Numbered from the stretch's first letter, positions 38,375-48,911 are shown. The stretch: 55,057 nucleotides of DNA from Methylophilaceae bacterium (GCA_026419515.1 JANZZG010000044.1:1-55057); one strand, 5' to 3'. Program-made: numbers and translations. Notes: generated by a model not told the origin, from the sequence alone.

Positions 38375-39142
38375 GTGCAGGTGTTCATCACCGGTGCCTC
38401 CAGTGGTCTTGGCATCGCCTTGGCCCGTCACTATGCGGCACAGGGCGCACGGCTGGGGCTGACCGGTCGCAACCGCGCGCGGCTGGCCGAGGTCGTCGAC
38501 AGCCTGGGGGGTGACTGCACCGCCTATGTGGCAGACGTGCGCGATGCCGATGCCATGCATCAGGCAGCACAGGATTTCATGCAGAAATACGGCCCTCCCG
38601 ACATCATCATCGCCAATGCCGGGGTTTCGCGCGGTACCCTGACCGAAGAGGTGGACGATTTGCGTGCCTTCCGGGCCATTTTCGACATCAACGTGCTGGG
38701 GCTGGTGCATACTTTCCAGCCTTTTCTTGCCGCCATGAAGCAACGCGGCAGCGGCTCACTGGCCGGCATCGCCAGCGTGGCCGGCTTGCGCGGCTTGCCC
38801 GGGGCCAGCGCTTACTGCGCATCCAAGGCCGCAGCGATCAGCTATCTGGAAAGCCTGCGGGTTGAACTCGCGCCTGCGGGCATCCATGTCACGACGCTCT
38901 GTCCTGGGTACATCCGCACGCCGATGACGGACGTCAACCCCTATCCCATGCCATTCATGTTGGAAGCCGACGCCGCTGCGGCGAAGATTGCCCGACTCAT
39001 CGAGCGGAAGCATCGCTTTGCCATCCTGCCCTGGCAGATGGCGCTACTAGGCCGGCTGATGCGCCTGCTTCCAGCTGGTGTATGGGATTGGGCCATGCAA
39101 AACGCCCCACGCAAGCCACGCCTGCATTGGGACTGGCTCTGA
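38375..39142 (+). CDS. SDR-family oxidoreductase
   Basis: 255 residues, GTG start. Classical short-chain dehydrogenase: TGASSGLGIALARHYA cofactor motif, ANAGVS, catalytic Ser in IASVAGLRG and YCASK (about residue 149), and CPGYIRTPMT. It resembles short-chain dehydrogenases with a hydrophobic C-terminus. Substrate unknown. Last gene of the argS-SPOR-dsbA-SDR run. Confidence 0.82.
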   Translation: MQVFITGASSGLGIALARHYAAQGARLGLTGRNRARLAEVVDSLGGDCTAYVADVRDADAMHQAAQDFMQKYGPPDIIIANAGVSRGTLTEEVDDLRAFRAIFDINVLGLVHTFQPFLAAMKQRGSGSLAGIASVAGLRGLPGASAYCASKAAAISYLESLRVELAPAGIHVTTLCPGYIRTPMTDVNPYPMPFMLEADAAAAKIARLIERKHRFAILPWQMALLGRLMRLLPAGVWDWAMQNAPRKPRLHWDWL

Positions 39143-39319
39143 GGGCCACCGATATCGGAAATGCCCGCGCGGGACTTCATCGCCCCTACGCGAGGAAATT
39201 TCAGACTCGGGCAGTACGTCTCCGGTTCAAGACGAAATTCCAGCCCGACTGTTAGTATCTTGACCCCTGTTCAAACGGGGCTGGGTTGCGACGTAAAGCA
39301 TCCGTTTGCATGCGGTGCC
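39143..39319. other. Intergenic region between convergent SDR and aspS genes
   Basis: 177 bases. A possible weak hairpin CCCC...CGGGG (CCCCTGTTCAAACGGGG, about 39264-39280) may end transcription, without a T-run. Nothing else recognised. Confidence 0.3.
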
Positions 39320-41098
39320 CTACGCGTTGTGCTGTCGGATACGGATGTGCAGCTCGCGCAGCTGCTGTTCGTCCACTGTGTTGGGCGCATGTGTCATCAG
39401 GCATTGTGCGCGCTGGGTCTTGGGAAAGGCGATGACGTCACGGATGGATTCGGCCCCGGCCATCAGCGCCACCAGGCGATCCAGCCCCAGCGCCAGGCCG
39501 CCATGGGGAGGCGCGCCGTATTGGAGTGCTTCGAGGAGGAAGCCGAATTTTTGCTGTGCTTCCTGCGGCGTGATCCCGAGCGCGGCGAATACCTTGGATT
39601 GCACTTCTTGCCGGTGGATGCGGACGGAGCCGCCCCCGATTTCCCAGCCGTTGAGCACCAGGTCGTATGCCTTGGACAGGCAGGCCCCTGGGTTGGTCGC
39701 AAGCCAGTCTTCATGGCCGTCCTTGGGCGAGGTGAAGGGGTGGTGCAGTGCGACCCAGCGGTTTTCTTGCTCGTCGTATTCGAACATGGGGAAATCGGTC
39801 ACCCACAGCGGCGCCCAGGCGCGGCCGTCGAGGTGGCCTTTCTCATGGCCGATTTTCGCCCTCAAGGCGCCGAGCGCCTCGTTGACCACCTTGGCCTTGT
39901 CGGCGCCGAAGAACAGCAGGTCGCCGTTGGTAGCCCCCGTGCGTTCGATGATGGCCTTGAGCGCGTTGACATGGATGTTCTTGACGATGGGGCTCTGCAG
40001 ACCGGTCTCATTGAGCTGGCTCGCGTCGTTGACCTTGATGTAGGCAAGCCCTTTGGCCCCATGCACTTTGACGAATTCGGTGTAGGCGTCGATTTCGCCC
40101 CGGGTGAGCGCCGCGCCTCCCGGAATGCGCAGGGCGGCGACCCGACCGCCTTCCAGATTGGCGGCACTGGCAAAGACCTTGAACGCCACGTCTTTCATGA
40201 CGTCGGTCAGTTCGGTGAGCTCCAGGGTGATGCGCAGGTCGGGCTTGTCGCTGCCATATTTGTTCATGGCCTCGTGATAGGCGAGTCGAGGGAAAGGGTT
40301 GGGCAGGTCTATGCCTTGTACTTCCTTGAACGTCTTGCGGATCATGTCCTCGACGATGCCCATGATCTGGTTTTCGTCGAGGAATGAGGTTTCGATGTCC
40401 ACCTGGGTGAATTCCGGTTGTCGGTCGGCGCGTAGGTCTTCGTCCCGGAAGCATTTGACGATCTGGAAATAGCGGTCGAAGCCAGCCACCATCAGGAGCT
40501 GCTTGAACAGCTGCGGCGATTGCGGTAGGGCGTAGAACATGCCGTGATGCACGCGCGACGGCACCAGGTAGTCGCGCGCACCTTCCGGGGTAGAGCGGGT
40601 GAGCATGGGGGTTTCCACTTCGATAAAACCAGCTGCATCGAGATGATCCCGCAGATGCTTGGCGACTTTGTAGCGCAGCATCAAGTTTTTCTGCATGATG
40701 GGGCGACGCAGGTCGAGATAGCGGTGTTCCAGGCGCACGATTTCGGACAGGTGCTCGTCGTCCAGCATGAAAGGGGGCGCAAGCGAGGGATTGAGGATTT
40801 CGATTTCGCTTGCCAGCATCTCGACTTCGCCGGTCGGGATGTTGGGATTGATCGTGCCTTCGGGACGGGCACGCACCTGGCAGGCGACCTTGAGTACGAA
40901 TTCGTTGCGAATACTCTCGGCCGTCTTGAATGCGATGGGCGTGTCCGGATCCACGACGACCTGTGAGATACCGGTGCGGTCACGCAAGTCGATGAAAATG
41001 ACACCGCCATGATCGCGGCGGCGATGCACCCAGCCGCATAGGACGATGGACTGGCCGATGTGTTGGCGGTTCAGTTCGCCACAGTAGTGTGTACGCAT
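39320..41098 (-). CDS. aspS: Aspartyl-tRNA synthetase
   Basis: 592 residues from ATG 41098 ([20 protein letters not shown]). Class IIb enzyme: OB-fold anticodon domain ([25 protein letters not shown]), motif 2 ([19 protein letters not shown]), the bacterial GAD insertion domain (about 290-415), and motif 3 ([16 protein letters not shown]). Last of fmdB-DUF502-aspS, a conserved proteobacterial order. It may aminoacylate both tRNA-Asp and tRNA-Asn if GatCAB is present; not decidable here. Confidence 0.97.
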   Translation of the reverse strand: MRTHYCGELNRQHIGQSIVLCGWVHRRRDHGGVIFIDLRDRTGISQVVVDPDTPIAFKTAESIRNEFVLKVACQVRARPEGTINPNIPTGEVEMLASEIEILNPSLAPPFMLDDEHLSEIVRLEHRYLDLRRPIMQKNLMLRYKVAKHLRDHLDAAGFIEVETPMLTRSTPEGARDYLVPSRVHHGMFYALPQSPQLFKQLLMVAGFDRYFQIVKCFRDEDLRADRQPEFTQVDIETSFLDENQIMGIVEDMIRKTFKEVQGIDLPNPFPRLAYHEAMNKYGSDKPDLRITLELTELTDVMKDVAFKVFASAANLEGGRVAALRIPGGAALTRGEIDAYTEFVKVHGAKGLAYIKVNDASQLNETGLQSPIVKNIHVNALKAIIERTGATNGDLLFFGADKAKVVNEALGALRAKIGHEKGHLDGRAWAPLWVTDFPMFEYDEQENRWVALHHPFTSPKDGHEDWLATNPGACLSKAYDLVLNGWEIGGGSVRIHRQEVQSKVFAALGITPQEAQQKFGFLLEALQYGAPPHGGLALGLDRLVALMAGAESIRDVIAFPKTQRAQCLMTHAPNTVDEQQLRELHIRIRQHNA

Positions 41099-41128
41099 AA
41101 GGATAGGCTCGAGTGGATCAATCAAGAT

Positions 41129-41752
41129 TCAGTCGCCCGCATAGGTGGCGGCGCGGTCGGCTTTCTCGGGAGGGACTACGACACCCATCGAGACGATGTA
41201 TTTCAATGCGGCGTCCACACTGATGTCGAGCTCCACGGTGTCGCGTTTTTTGACGAAAAAGAAAAACCCGTTGACCGGGCTGGGTGCGGTGGGGATGAAA
41301 ACGCTTACCAACTCTTCGTCACTGTGCTGCGCGATCTCCCTGGATGGCGTGCCGGTCTGGAAAGCCACCGCCCATGCTTCGGGGTGTGGATAGCGTACCA
41401 GCAGCACTTTTCTGAATGCATCCCCACTGCCCGAAAACAAGGTGTCACTGACCTGCTTGACGCTGTAATAGATCGATTTCACCACCGGCACGCGTGCGAG
41501 CAGGCTCTCCCAAAACAGGATGATGCGCCGGCCGAAGAAATTGGTGGCGATCACGCCGGTGATCAGCACGATCAGCAAGGTCAGGATGGTGCCCAACCCT
41601 GGGATGTAGAACCCCAGGTATTTTTCAGGGCGCCAGTCGGCCGGCAGCAGCAGCAGGCTTTGGTCCATCAGGCCAATCAACGCCTTCAGCACCCAGAGGG
41701 TGATGAACAACGGCACCAGAACCAGCAGGCCGGTGATGAAATAGCGCTTCAA
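41129..41752 (-). CDS. DUF502 family inner-membrane protein
   Basis: About 207 residues if translation starts at TTG 41752, giving MKRYFITGLLVLVPLFITLWVL; this matches the usual family N-terminus. Two membrane segments (about 5-27 and 52-77), then a conserved soluble part including VPVVKSIYYSVKQVSDTL and VNGFFFFVKKRDTVELDISVDAALKYIVSMGVV. Role unknown; consistently found between fmdB-like and aspS genes. Confidence 0.85.
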   Translation of the reverse strand: MKRYFITGLLVLVPLFITLWVLKALIGLMDQSLLLLPADWRPEKYLGFYIPGLGTILTLLIVLITGVIATNFFGRRIILFWESLLARVPVVKSIYYSVKQVSDTLFSGSGDAFRKVLLVRYPHPEAWAVAFQTGTPSREIAQHSDEELVSVFIPTAPSPVNGFFFFVKKRDTVELDISVDAALKYIVSMGVVVPPEKADRAATYAGD

Positions 41753-41763
41753 TGGAAACCCGC

Positions 41764-42024
41764 TCAGTGACAGGCGCAACTGCTGCCGCAGGGTGTAGCG
41801 GCGGGCGCGCGTTCTTCTTTGGATTCTTCCTTGGGCTTGGAGCCTCCCTTGAAATCGGTGGCATACCAACCACTGCCTTTGAGCTGGAAGCCAGCAGCAG
41901 AAAGCTGTTTGACATAAGATTCGGCGCCACATTGGGGGCAGGTGGTCAAAGGAGCATCGCTCATTTTCTGCATCACGTCTTCCACGTGACCGCACGTACT
42001 ACAGCGGTATTCGTAAATCGGCAT
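41764..42024 (-). CDS. FmdB-family zinc ribbon protein
   Basis: 86 residues, ATG 42024 with GGAGG upstream. MPIYEYRCSTCGHVED plus CPQCGAES form the CxxC-CxxC zinc ribbon, followed by GFQLKGSGWYATDFKGG. The tail ends in a Cys-rich CGSSCACH. Putative regulatory protein; the founding FmdB was linked to formamidase/acetamidase regulation, but function here is unknown. First gene upstream of DUF502 and aspS. Confidence 0.9.
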   Translation of the reverse strand: MPIYEYRCSTCGHVEDVMQKMSDAPLTTCPQCGAESYVKQLSAAGFQLKGSGWYATDFKGGSKPKEESKEERAPAATPCGSSCACH

Positions 42025-42103
42025 TTCAATACCTCCTTGAAAAACAAAATTATACCCGACATGACGTTTTTCCGAACATGTGGTCGCAACCACATATTTC
42101 AAG

Positions 42104-42183
42104 TAGGAGCCCAGCCCTCTGGGCGATTGCGAGGAGCCCAGCCCTCTGGGCGATTGCGAGGAGCCCAGCCCTCTGGGCCTAGG
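42104..42183. repeat. Three tandem 27-base REP-like hairpin units
   Basis: Units start at 42104, 42131 and 42158 and are nearly identical: (T/G)AGGAGCCCAGCCCTCTGGG and then CGATTGC. Each contains the hairpin GCCCAG-CCCT-CTGGGC. The third ends in CTAGGT instead of CGATTGC. They lie between pyrC' and fmdB. Similar palindromes recur at 50901-51022. Confidence 0.8.
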
Positions 42184-42208
42184 TGGAATACGACGTTTCG
42201 GGCAGGCA

Positions 42209-43483
42209 TCAGGCGCGGTGCGCAATCTGGCCGGCCACCAATGTCCACCGTACTTTGCCAGGAAGCTCCAGCCCCAGGAACGGCGTGTTTTTGCCTTGGC
42301 TCAAAAGCGCCTGGGGGTCGACCTTCCAGTAGTGTTCCGGGTCGAACAGGCAAATGTCGGCGACCGCCCCTACGCTCAGATGGCCGGCATCGATCTGCAG
42401 CAATCGGGCAGGCTCGCTGGTGACGCGTGCCAGGGCTGCCGGAAGGGCGATCCCGCTTTCTTGCGCCCATTTCAGGGTCAGTGACAGCAAAAACTCCAGC
42501 CCCGTGGCGCCAGCCTCCGATTCGGCGAACGGGACCAGCTTGGCATCATCGTCCACTGGCGTATGGTCGGAGCAGACGGCATCCACCGTGCCATCCGCTA
42601 CGCCGGTACGCAAGGCCTCTTTGTCACGTTGTGTGCGAAGTGGGGGCTTGAGATGGCAGTGCGTTTCGAAATAACCGATGTCGTGTTCGGTGAGATGTAG
42701 CTGATGTGCTGCCACATCGCAACTCACTGGCAAGCGGCGCGCCTTGGCTTGACGCACCATTTCCACACCGTCTCGCGTCGATAGGCGACATAGGTGAACG
42801 CGGGCGCCGGTGTCTTCTACCAGGGTAAGGATGGTGGCAAGCGCAATGGTTTCGGCACTGGAGGGAATGCCCGGCAAACCCAGCCGCGCCGCCACCTCAC
42901 CGTCATGCGCCACACCGCCTCTGGCCAGCCAGGCATCCTCCGGGCGCAGCCACACCGTCAAGCCGAAGGTGGCGGCATACTGCAGGGCATGACGCAGCAC
43001 TTGGGTGTCGGTGAGCGGTGCGTTGGCCTGCGAGAATCCGACACAGCCTGCTTCCATGAGTTGGTTCATTTCGGTGAGTTGTTTGCCTTCCAGCCGGCGT
43101 GTCAGCGCCCCCAGCGGATAGACGTGTGCCAGGTTGAGCTGCTTGGCGCGATATTTGAGCATTTCCACCAGTCCTGGCTCATCCAGTACCGGATCGGTAT
43201 CCGGCGGACAGGCCAGGCTGGTGACGCCACCGGCGACGGCGGCTTTAAGCTCACTTTCCAGGGTAGCCTTGTACTCGAAGCCAGGCTCGCGCAGCCGCGC
43301 AGAAATATCCACCAGGCCAGGACAGGCAATCAGTCCGTCGGCATCGATTGTTTGATTGGCATGAAACGCGACGGGCGGATTGCCTATGCCGACGACTCTG
43401 CCGGCAGCGATGAAGAGGTCACACTGGGTGTCGATGCCATTCCTGGGGTCGATCAGACGGGGGTTGCGGATGTGGATCTTCAT
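42209..43483 (-). CDS. pyrX: Non-catalytic dihydroorotase-like subunit (PyrC'/PyrX)
   Basis: 424 residues, an amidohydrolase-fold protein next to pyrB. The metal-binding HxH motif of active dihydroorotases (DxHxHLREPG) is replaced by [10 protein letters not shown], so both histidines are lost; the downstream CSDHTPVD Asp site and LREPG remain. In Pseudomonas such an inactive homologue is required for assembly of the aspartate carbamoyltransferase holoenzyme, and the same role is inferred here. Active dihydroorotase should be encoded elsewhere. Start overlaps the pyrB stop by four bases. Confidence 0.9.
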   Translation of the reverse strand: MKIHIRNPRLIDPRNGIDTQCDLFIAAGRVVGIGNPPVAFHANQTIDADGLIACPGLVDISARLREPGFEYKATLESELKAAVAGGVTSLACPPDTDPVLDEPGLVEMLKYRAKQLNLAHVYPLGALTRRLEGKQLTEMNQLMEAGCVGFSQANAPLTDTQVLRHALQYAATFGLTVWLRPEDAWLARGGVAHDGEVAARLGLPGIPSSAETIALATILTLVEDTGARVHLCRLSTRDGVEMVRQAKARRLPVSCDVAAHQLHLTEHDIGYFETHCHLKPPLRTQRDKEALRTGVADGTVDAVCSDHTPVDDDAKLVPFAESEAGATGLEFLLSLTLKWAQESGIALPAALARVTSEPARLLQIDAGHLSVGAVADICLFDPEHYWKVDPQALLSQGKNTPFLGLELPGKVRWTLVAGQIAHRA

Positions 43484-44433
43484 TCACCGCTTCCTGCCAG
43501 CATGCTCATGACTGCCATGCGTACCGCAATACCATAGGTCACTTGCGGCAGGATGACGGATTGGGTGCCATCCGCCACGGCGGAGTCGATCTCGATGCCT
43601 CGGTTCATGGGGCCGGGGTGCATGACGATGGCGTCGGGACGGGCCAGTGCCAGCTTATCCGGGGTGAGGCCATAGCATTTGAAATATTCTTGCGCCGAGG
43701 GTAATAGTGCGCCATTCATGCGCTCGTTCTGTAGACGCAGCATCATCACCACGTCGACGTCCTTCAGTCCTTGCCGCATGTCGTGATAGACATGCACGCC
43801 GAGGCGCTCCACATATTCCGGCAGTAGTGTCTTGGGCGCGATGACGCGTACCTCCGGCACGCCCAACGTGGTCAGTGCATGAATCTCGGAGCGCGCCACC
43901 CGTGAATGCAGGATGTCGCCGACGATGGCCACGCGCAGATTGTGCATGTCCGGTTTGTAGCGGCGGATGGTGAATACATCCAATAGTCCTTGGGTGGGAT
44001 GCGAATGGCGGCCATCGCCCGCATTGATGACATGGACGTGCGGCGCGACATGGCGCGCGATGAAATGCGCGGCACCGGATTGCGCATGGCGTACCACGAA
44101 TATGTCGGCATGCATGGCGACCAGATTGTTTACGGTGTCGAGCATGGTCTCGCCTTTGGATTGCGACGAGGTGCCGATGTGGAGACTGACCACGTCGGCG
44201 GACAGGCGTTTGGCGGCGATTTCGAAGGTGGTGCGGGTACGGGTACTGTTCTCGAAAAACAGATTGCATACCGTTCTGCCGCGTAGCAGCGGGACTTTCT
44301 TGACTTCGCGCTCGGATACGCCGGCAAAGGATTCCGCCGTATCGAGGATCTGGGTCAGGATGTCCTTGGGCAGCCCTTCGATGGAGAGCAGGTGTTTGAG
44401 GCGGCCGTTCTTGTCGAGCTGGGGATTGTTCAT
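43480..44433 (-). CDS. pyrB: Aspartate carbamoyltransferase catalytic subunit
   Basis: 317 residues. First committed step in pyrimidine synthesis. Carbamoyl-phosphate site [13 protein letters not shown] (about residue 60), aspartate-side residues in RLQNERM and [12 protein letters not shown]. Four-base overlaps join it to pyrR upstream and pyrC' downstream in one operon. Confidence 0.97.
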   Translation of the reverse strand: MNNPQLDKNGRLKHLLSIEGLPKDILTQILDTAESFAGVSEREVKKVPLLRGRTVCNLFFENSTRTRTTFEIAAKRLSADVVSLHIGTSSQSKGETMLDTVNNLVAMHADIFVVRHAQSGAAHFIARHVAPHVHVINAGDGRHSHPTQGLLDVFTIRRYKPDMHNLRVAIVGDILHSRVARSEIHALTTLGVPEVRVIAPKTLLPEYVERLGVHVYHDMRQGLKDVDVVMMLRLQNERMNGALLPSAQEYFKCYGLTPDKLALARPDAIVMHPGPMNRGIEIDSAVADGTQSVILPQVTYGIAVRMAVMSMLAGSGE

Positions 44434-44945
44434 GAGCCTTCGTGTAATTTCAGACTGAAGCGCCCGTTTCCGTCCCGCAGCAGTTCGAGGTTCTGCCCGG
44501 GGAGCAGGTGCAAGCGGGCACCGACGACCTGGGCTTCGATCGGGAGCTCTCGTCCGCCCCGGTCCACCAGCACGGCCAAGGTGATGCGCGCCGGCCGCCC
44601 ATAATCGAATAGCTCGTTCATGGCACCCCGTATGGTACGGCCAGTATAGAGTACGTCATCGACCAGGATGATGTGGCGGTCTTCCACCTCGAACGGGATG
44701 TTGGATGGCTTGGTCTGCGTATGCAGCCCGATGCGCTTGAAATCGTCGCGATAAAAGGAGATGTCCAGGGCGCCCAAAGGGATGTCACCCCCCAACTCGT
44801 CGCGCAGCCGTTGTGCCAGCCAGGCGCCTCCGCTATGGATGCCGACCAATGCCGGGTCCTGACCCAGCAAGGGACGCAGCTGGGCTGTGAGGGCATCGAC
44901 CAGCCGTTCGGCATCAGGCAGCGAGGGTGGTATGGACGCGTGCAT
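44430..44945 (-). CDS. pyrR: Pyrimidine operon regulator / uracil phosphoribosyltransferase PyrR
   Basis: 171 residues from ATG 44945. PRPP-binding loop [22 protein letters not shown] (about 95-115) and [11 protein letters not shown]. In Bacillus PyrR controls attenuation by binding mRNA; in proteobacteria it is generally seen as a phosphoribosyltransferase. I saw no attenuator-like structure in the short spacers here. Start overlaps the ruvX gene. Confidence 0.93.
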   Translation of the reverse strand: MHASIPPSLPDAERLVDALTAQLRPLLGQDPALVGIHSGGAWLAQRLRDELGGDIPLGALDISFYRDDFKRIGLHTQTKPSNIPFEVEDRHIILVDDVLYTGRTIRGAMNELFDYGRPARITLAVLVDRGGRELPIEAQVVGARLHLLPGQNLELLRDGNGRFSLKLHEGS

Positions 44946-45354
44946 CGAAATAGCTTTGCAGAATGCGCTGTGCAGCCGCCTGGTCCAGAACGGGCTTCTG
45001 CCCACGCCCATGCCGTCCCACTTCACGCAGGGCCTGGCTGGCCTCGGCCGAGCTCAAGCGCTCGTCCACGAACTCTACCGGCAGGCCAAACCGTCCTTGC
45101 AGGCGACGTGCGAATTTTTTGCACAGCCGTGTCAATTCGTGCGCCTCACCGTCCAGGGACAGCGGCAGGCCCACCACCAGTCGTACCGGCTTCCATTCGG
45201 CAATGATGGCGGCAATGATGGCAAAGCGCGTTTCGTTGCTTTCACCGACTATGGTGCGCAAGGGGTGGGCAATGCCCAAAGCGAGTTCTCCCACTGCCAC
45301 GCCGATGCGCTTTTCGCCGAAGTCAAAAGCAAGCACCGTCCCCGTCTCAGGCAT
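44914..45354 (-). CDS. ruvX: RuvX/YqgF family Holliday junction resolvase-like nuclease
   Basis: 146 residues from ATG 45354. RNase H-like fold with the catalytic Asp in [16 protein letters not shown], the VGLPLSLDG segment, EFVDERLSS and a late Asp in KPVLDQAAA. Implicated in 16S rRNA 5' processing and as a putative resolvase. The N-terminal MPETG start overlaps the yqgE end by eight bases. Confidence 0.93.
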   Translation of the reverse strand: MPETGTVLAFDFGEKRIGVAVGELALGIAHPLRTIVGESNETRFAIIAAIIAEWKPVRLVVGLPLSLDGEAHELTRLCKKFARRLQGRFGLPVEFVDERLSSAEASQALREVGRHGRGQKPVLDQAAAQRILQSYFDARVHTTLAA

Positions 45355-45916
45355 GCCCGGCTTCTTCCGAGAGCGTGGCGAAATCCACGCCCAGCAGGGC
45401 CATGGCGGCGGCCAGCTTACGCTCGGCGGGTAGGTCGAAAATGATGCTGTCATTGGCCGGTACGGTAAGCCAGGCATTTTGGGAGATTTCTTGTTCGAGC
45501 TGGCCGGGGGACCAGCCGGCATACCCCAGAGTGACCAGCATCTTGCGCGGGCCTGCACCGCGAGCGGTGGCTTCCAGGATGTCCCTGGAAGTGGTGAGCG
45601 CGGTATCGCCACTGACCCTGAGGGTGGACTGCCATGCGCCTACTGGCTGGTGCAACACGAAACCGCGATCGATCTGCACTGGCCCGCCGAAATGCACCGG
45701 GGCATGAGCCAGTTCGGTATCCTGGAGCTCCAGGTCGACTTGTCTGAACAAGTCCTGTAGTGTCAGATCGATGGGACGGTTGATGACGATGCCCAGCGCG
45801 CCATTCTGGTTGTGCTCACAGATGTAGGCGACGGTCCTGGCAAAATAGGGGTCGGCCATGGCGGGCATGGCGATGAGGAAATGGCCGGTCAGATTGACGT
45901 TTTCCACGTTTATCAT
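45347..45916 (-). CDS. YqgE/AlgH family protein
   Basis: 189 residues. Characteristic [45 protein letters not shown] and [16 protein letters not shown]0301; function not established, first linked to alginate regulation. Conserved partner of ruvX. Confidence 0.93.
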   Translation of the reverse strand: MINVENVNLTGHFLIAMPAMADPYFARTVAYICEHNQNGALGIVINRPIDLTLQDLFRQVDLELQDTELAHAPVHFGGPVQIDRGFVLHQPVGAWQSTLRVSGDTALTTSRDILEATARGAGPRKMLVTLGYAGWSPGQLEQEISQNAWLTVPANDSIIFDLPAERKLAAAMALLGVDFATLSEEAGHA

Positions 45917-45920
45917 TATC

Positions 45921-47018
45921 TCATTTTTCCAGATACCCCGTCACCTCTAGCCCGAAGCCCGTCACGCTGGGCATTTTGCGCGGGGTGGCGAGCAGTTTCA
46001 TTTTCCTTACGCCGACGTCGAGCAAAATCTGCGAGCCGATGCCATAGTCCCGCAAGTCCTGTCGTGTGCGCACCGGCTGGTCGGCGTGGCGGATGCGTTC
46101 CACCAGTTGCTGGTGGGTTTCTTCGCGGCGCAACAGGACGATGACGCCACAGCCAGCCTGGGCGATCCGCTCCATTGCCCGTGGCAAGCTCCAACTATGG
46201 GTCTGGCTGCTGCGGTCGAGCAGGTCGAACACCGAGAGCGGCTCGTGTACGCGCACCAGGGTTTCCGTGTCGGGCTGCGGTGCGCCTTTGACCAGCGCAA
46301 GGTGGATGCTCTCGGTGGTTTTGTCGCGATAGGCGATCAGCTTGAATTCGCCATACGGCGTGTCGATTTCGCGCTCGGCGGCGCGCTCGATCAAATGCTC
46401 GGTCTGGCTGCGATAACGGATGAGATCGGCGATGGTGCCGATCTTGAGTTTGTGTCGCGCGGCGAATTCCAGCAGATCGGGCAAACGCGCCATACTGCCG
46501 TCTTCACGCAGGATTTCGCAAATGACGGCTGCGGGTTCCAAGCCGGCGAGATGGGCGAGGTCACAACCAGCTTCGGTGTGACCGGCACGTGCCAGCACAC
46601 CGCCGTTTTGCGCCATCAGCGGAAATACGTGGCCTGGGCTGACGAGGTCCTGCGGTTTGGCGTTTTTGGCCACCGCGGTCAGGATGGTATGCGCACGGTC
46701 GGCAGCCGAAATCCCCGTGGTGACGCCTTCGGCCGCCTCGATCGAGGCATAGAAATTGGTACCCAGTTTGGTGCCATTGCGCTGCACCATGGGCGGCAGG
46801 TTGAGCTGCTTGCAACGTGCCTCGGTGAGGGTCAGACAGATCAGGCCACGACCGTGGCGCGCCATGAAGTTGATGTGCCTGGGCGTGACGAACTGAGCCG
46901 CCATCACTAAATCCCCTTCATTTTCGCGATCTTCTTCGTCGACCAACACCACCATCTTTCCTGCACGAATGTCGGCGATGATGTCGGTGATCGGACTGAT
47001 ACTCACGCGTTTTCCCAT
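45921..47018 (-). CDS. ribBA: Dihydroxybutanone phosphate synthase with GTP cyclohydrolase II-like domain (RibBA/RibBX)
   Basis: 365 residues. The N-terminal RibB domain is intact: [18 protein letters not shown] (metal and acidic loop), and [16 protein letters not shown]. The C-terminal half (from about 205) has the fold of GTP cyclohydrolase II but the zinc cysteines (CxxxxxxxxxxCxC) are replaced by [17 protein letters not shown], so it is probably catalytically inactive, as in many beta- and gammaproteobacteria. A separate ribA would be needed. Start overlaps ribE by 16 bases. Confidence 0.93.
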   Translation of the reverse strand: MGKRVSISPITDIIADIRAGKMVVLVDEEDRENEGDLVMAAQFVTPRHINFMARHGRGLICLTLTEARCKQLNLPPMVQRNGTKLGTNFYASIEAAEGVTTGISAADRAHTILTAVAKNAKPQDLVSPGHVFPLMAQNGGVLARAGHTEAGCDLAHLAGLEPAAVICEILREDGSMARLPDLLEFAARHKLKIGTIADLIRYRSQTEHLIERAAEREIDTPYGEFKLIAYRDKTTESIHLALVKGAPQPDTETLVRVHEPLSVFDLLDRSSQTHSWSLPRAMERIAQAGCGVIVLLRREETHQQLVERIRHADQPVRTRQDLRDYGIGSQILLDVGVRKMKLLATPRKMPSVTGFGLEVTGYLEK

Positions 47019-47599
47019 TCTTGCAAGCGTTCGATGTAACGTGCGATCAGATCGACTTCGAGGTTGACCCGGCTGCCAGGGACGAGGTATTTGAGGGTGG
47101 TCACCTTTAAGGTATGCGGGATGAGATTGACGCTGAAATCGTCTTTGTCCACCGCGTTGACGGTGAGGCTGACTCCATCCACGGTAATGGAGCCTTTGGC
47201 CGCGATATAGCGAGACAGCGCATGGGGTGCGAGGATGTCGAGCCGCTTGCAGCCGTCACTTACCGCTTCGAAACAAAGCACTTCGCCTACGCCATCCACA
47301 TGGCCACTGACCAGATGCCCACCCAGCCGGTCGGAGAGGCGTAGCGCCTTTTCCAGGTTGACGGGGCCGGGTGCGCGCAATCCCGTGGTGCAGCGCAGGG
47401 TCTCGGCCGAAACGTGGACCACGAAGGTGTGGGCGTCGCGTTCGACCACGGTGAGGCAGACGCCATTGACCGCGATGCTGTCGCCAATCGCAACATCGGT
47501 CAGGTCGAGCGTGCCGGCCGCAATGTGCAGACACACATCGGCCTCTTTCTCGATCACCTGTTCGATACGTCCCTCGGCTTGTACGATGCCCGTGAACAT
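47003..47599 (-). CDS. ribE: Riboflavin synthase alpha chain
   Basis: 198 residues. Two lumazine-binding repeats: MFTGIVQAEGRIEQV ... VSGHVDGVGEVL and the second starting near residue 97. Converts dimethyl-ribityl-lumazine to riboflavin. First gene of the run ribE-ribBA-yqgE-ruvX-pyrR-pyrB-pyrC'. I saw no FMN riboswitch upstream. Confidence 0.95.
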   Translation of the reverse strand: MFTGIVQAEGRIEQVIEKEADVCLHIAAGTLDLTDVAIGDSIAVNGVCLTVVERDAHTFVVHVSAETLRCTTGLRAPGPVNLEKALRLSDRLGGHLVSGHVDGVGEVLCFEAVSDGCKRLDILAPHALSRYIAAKGSITVDGVSLTVNAVDKDDFSVNLIPHTLKVTTLKYLVPGSRVNLEVDLIARYIERLQEWENA

Positions 47600-47705
47600 G
47601 CTTGCATTTTACAGGAGAAACTCGCGTAAAACGGCTCGTATCCGTCGCCCAGCCGGTGGGGCTTCAATCGGCGTGACATCCCCGGCACCTCGCCACAGAT
47701 GGGCG

Positions 47706-48911
47706 TCACTTGAGCACACACCAGGCCAATGGGTCGAATGGTTTGCTCTGGTGACGCATCTCGAAATACAAGCCGGATTCTGGAATGCCGCCGGTGTTGC
47801 CTACCGCGGCGATGACGTCGCCGGCTTTCACCAGGTCGCCGACACGTTTGAGCAGGGCTTGGTTGTTGCCATACAGGCTCATGTATCCCCCGCCATGGTC
47901 GAGGATCATCAAGTTGCCGAAACCGCGCAGCCAGTCGGCGAACACGACTTGCCCGTTGGCCACCGCGCGTACTTCCTCGCCTTCCGCGGCGCGGATGAAC
48001 AATCCTTTCCAGGTGATGCCACCTTCTTCCCGTGACGTACCGAAGCGGTTGGTAACCTCGCCACGCACTGGCAGGCGTAGTTTGCCCTTGAGCGCAGTGA
48101 AGGCGCTGCCTTCCAGTTCGGGAGTGGGCAAAACTTCGTTGCGCAGCGTAGGCGCGGAGCGATCTTGGGATGTGGGCGTTTTTCGGGAGGATTTGGGCAC
48201 GATGCGTGCCAGGCGCTCGATCAGTCGGGAGAGACGTTTTTCATCGCGCTCGAGACGCGAAATCTCACCACGCTGGGCCTTGAGCTGGGCCGATAGTCGC
48301 TGCAAAAGGCGTTTGCGTTCCGCTTGCTGCTTTTGTAAGTGGTGACGTTCCAAGAGCTGGGCTTCCTGCAGCCGGCCGATTTCTTTGAGCGTTGCCTCGG
48401 TTCGTGCATCGAGTGTGGCGACCTTGTCCAGATTCTTGCGCAGGCTGGCGATCAACTCTGCCCGGGCTTTTGCCACGTAGCTGAAATAGCGTAAATCGCG
48501 CGCGATGGCGTTGGGGTCACGTTGCTCCAGTAGGGCCCGCAGATAGCTTTGCTGGCCATTCAGATACTGGCGATAAAGTTGCTCGCGCAACGTTTTCTGC
48601 TGGGCAGCGATCGCTGACTCGAGGGCACTGCGATCTTTGCGAAGTGCTTCCAGCGTCGTAGCGTTCTCCTTTTGCTGTTGCCGCAGCTCGTGTAGCTTAC
48701 GATTGGCCTCGCTGATGGCCTGCTCGCTCTGTTTCAAGGCATCGCTGACCTCGGCATGGGCCTCTTCGGTGCGGTCGAGCTCTCGTTTGAGACTTTCGAT
48801 GCGGCTTTGCAGCTCCTGCAGGGCTTCACGCGACGGGGGGCGCGCATCTTGTGCACTGACCGGAAGCAGAAATAGGAGGAGGAATACTGCAAACAGCCCG
48901 TTACCGCGCAT
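47706..48911 (-). CDS. envC: EnvC-like murein hydrolase activator (degenerate M23/LytM)
   Basis: 401 residues. Signal peptide (MRGNGLFAVFLLLFLLPVSA), long coiled coils (about 28-130 and 150-250), then a LytM domain (about 290-395). Catalytic His/Asp motifs are lost (GITWKGLFIRA where HxxxD is expected, and SLYGNNQALL in place of the HxH region), as in E. coli EnvC, which activates amidases at the septum rather than cutting murein itself. Start overlaps the gpmI stop by 11 bases. Confidence 0.9.
   Translation of the reverse strand: MRGNGLFAVFLLLFLLPVSAQDARPPSREALQELQSRIESLKRELDRTEEAHAEVSDALKQSEQAISEANRKLHELRQQQKENATTLEALRKDRSALESAIAAQQKTLREQLYRQYLNGQQSYLRALLEQRDPNAIARDLRYFSYVAKARAELIASLRKNLDKVATLDARTEATLKEIGRLQEAQLLERHHLQKQQAERKRLLQRLSAQLKAQRGEISRLERDEKRLSRLIERLARIVPKSSRKTPTSQDRSAPTLRNEVLPTPELEGSAFTALKGKLRLPVRGEVTNRFGTSREEGGITWKGLFIRAAEGEEVRAVANGQVVFADWLRGFGNLMILDHGGGYMSLYGNNQALLKRVGDLVKAGDVIAAVGNTGGIPESGLYFEMRHQSKPFDPLAWCVLK

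Noticed and set aside
39161-40387. Long plus-strand open frame of about 400 codons opposite aspS
   Set aside because: It lies entirely antisense to the well-conserved aspS and shows no recognisable family; typical of high-GC shadow frames.
42104-42183. CRISPR-like repeat array
   Set aside because: Units are directly adjacent with no unique spacers and each is a REP-type hairpin; no cas genes are nearby.
47600-47705. FMN riboswitch ahead of ribE
   Set aside because: The conserved FMN-element segments (AGGGYNNNGUUC type) are absent from this 106-base region.
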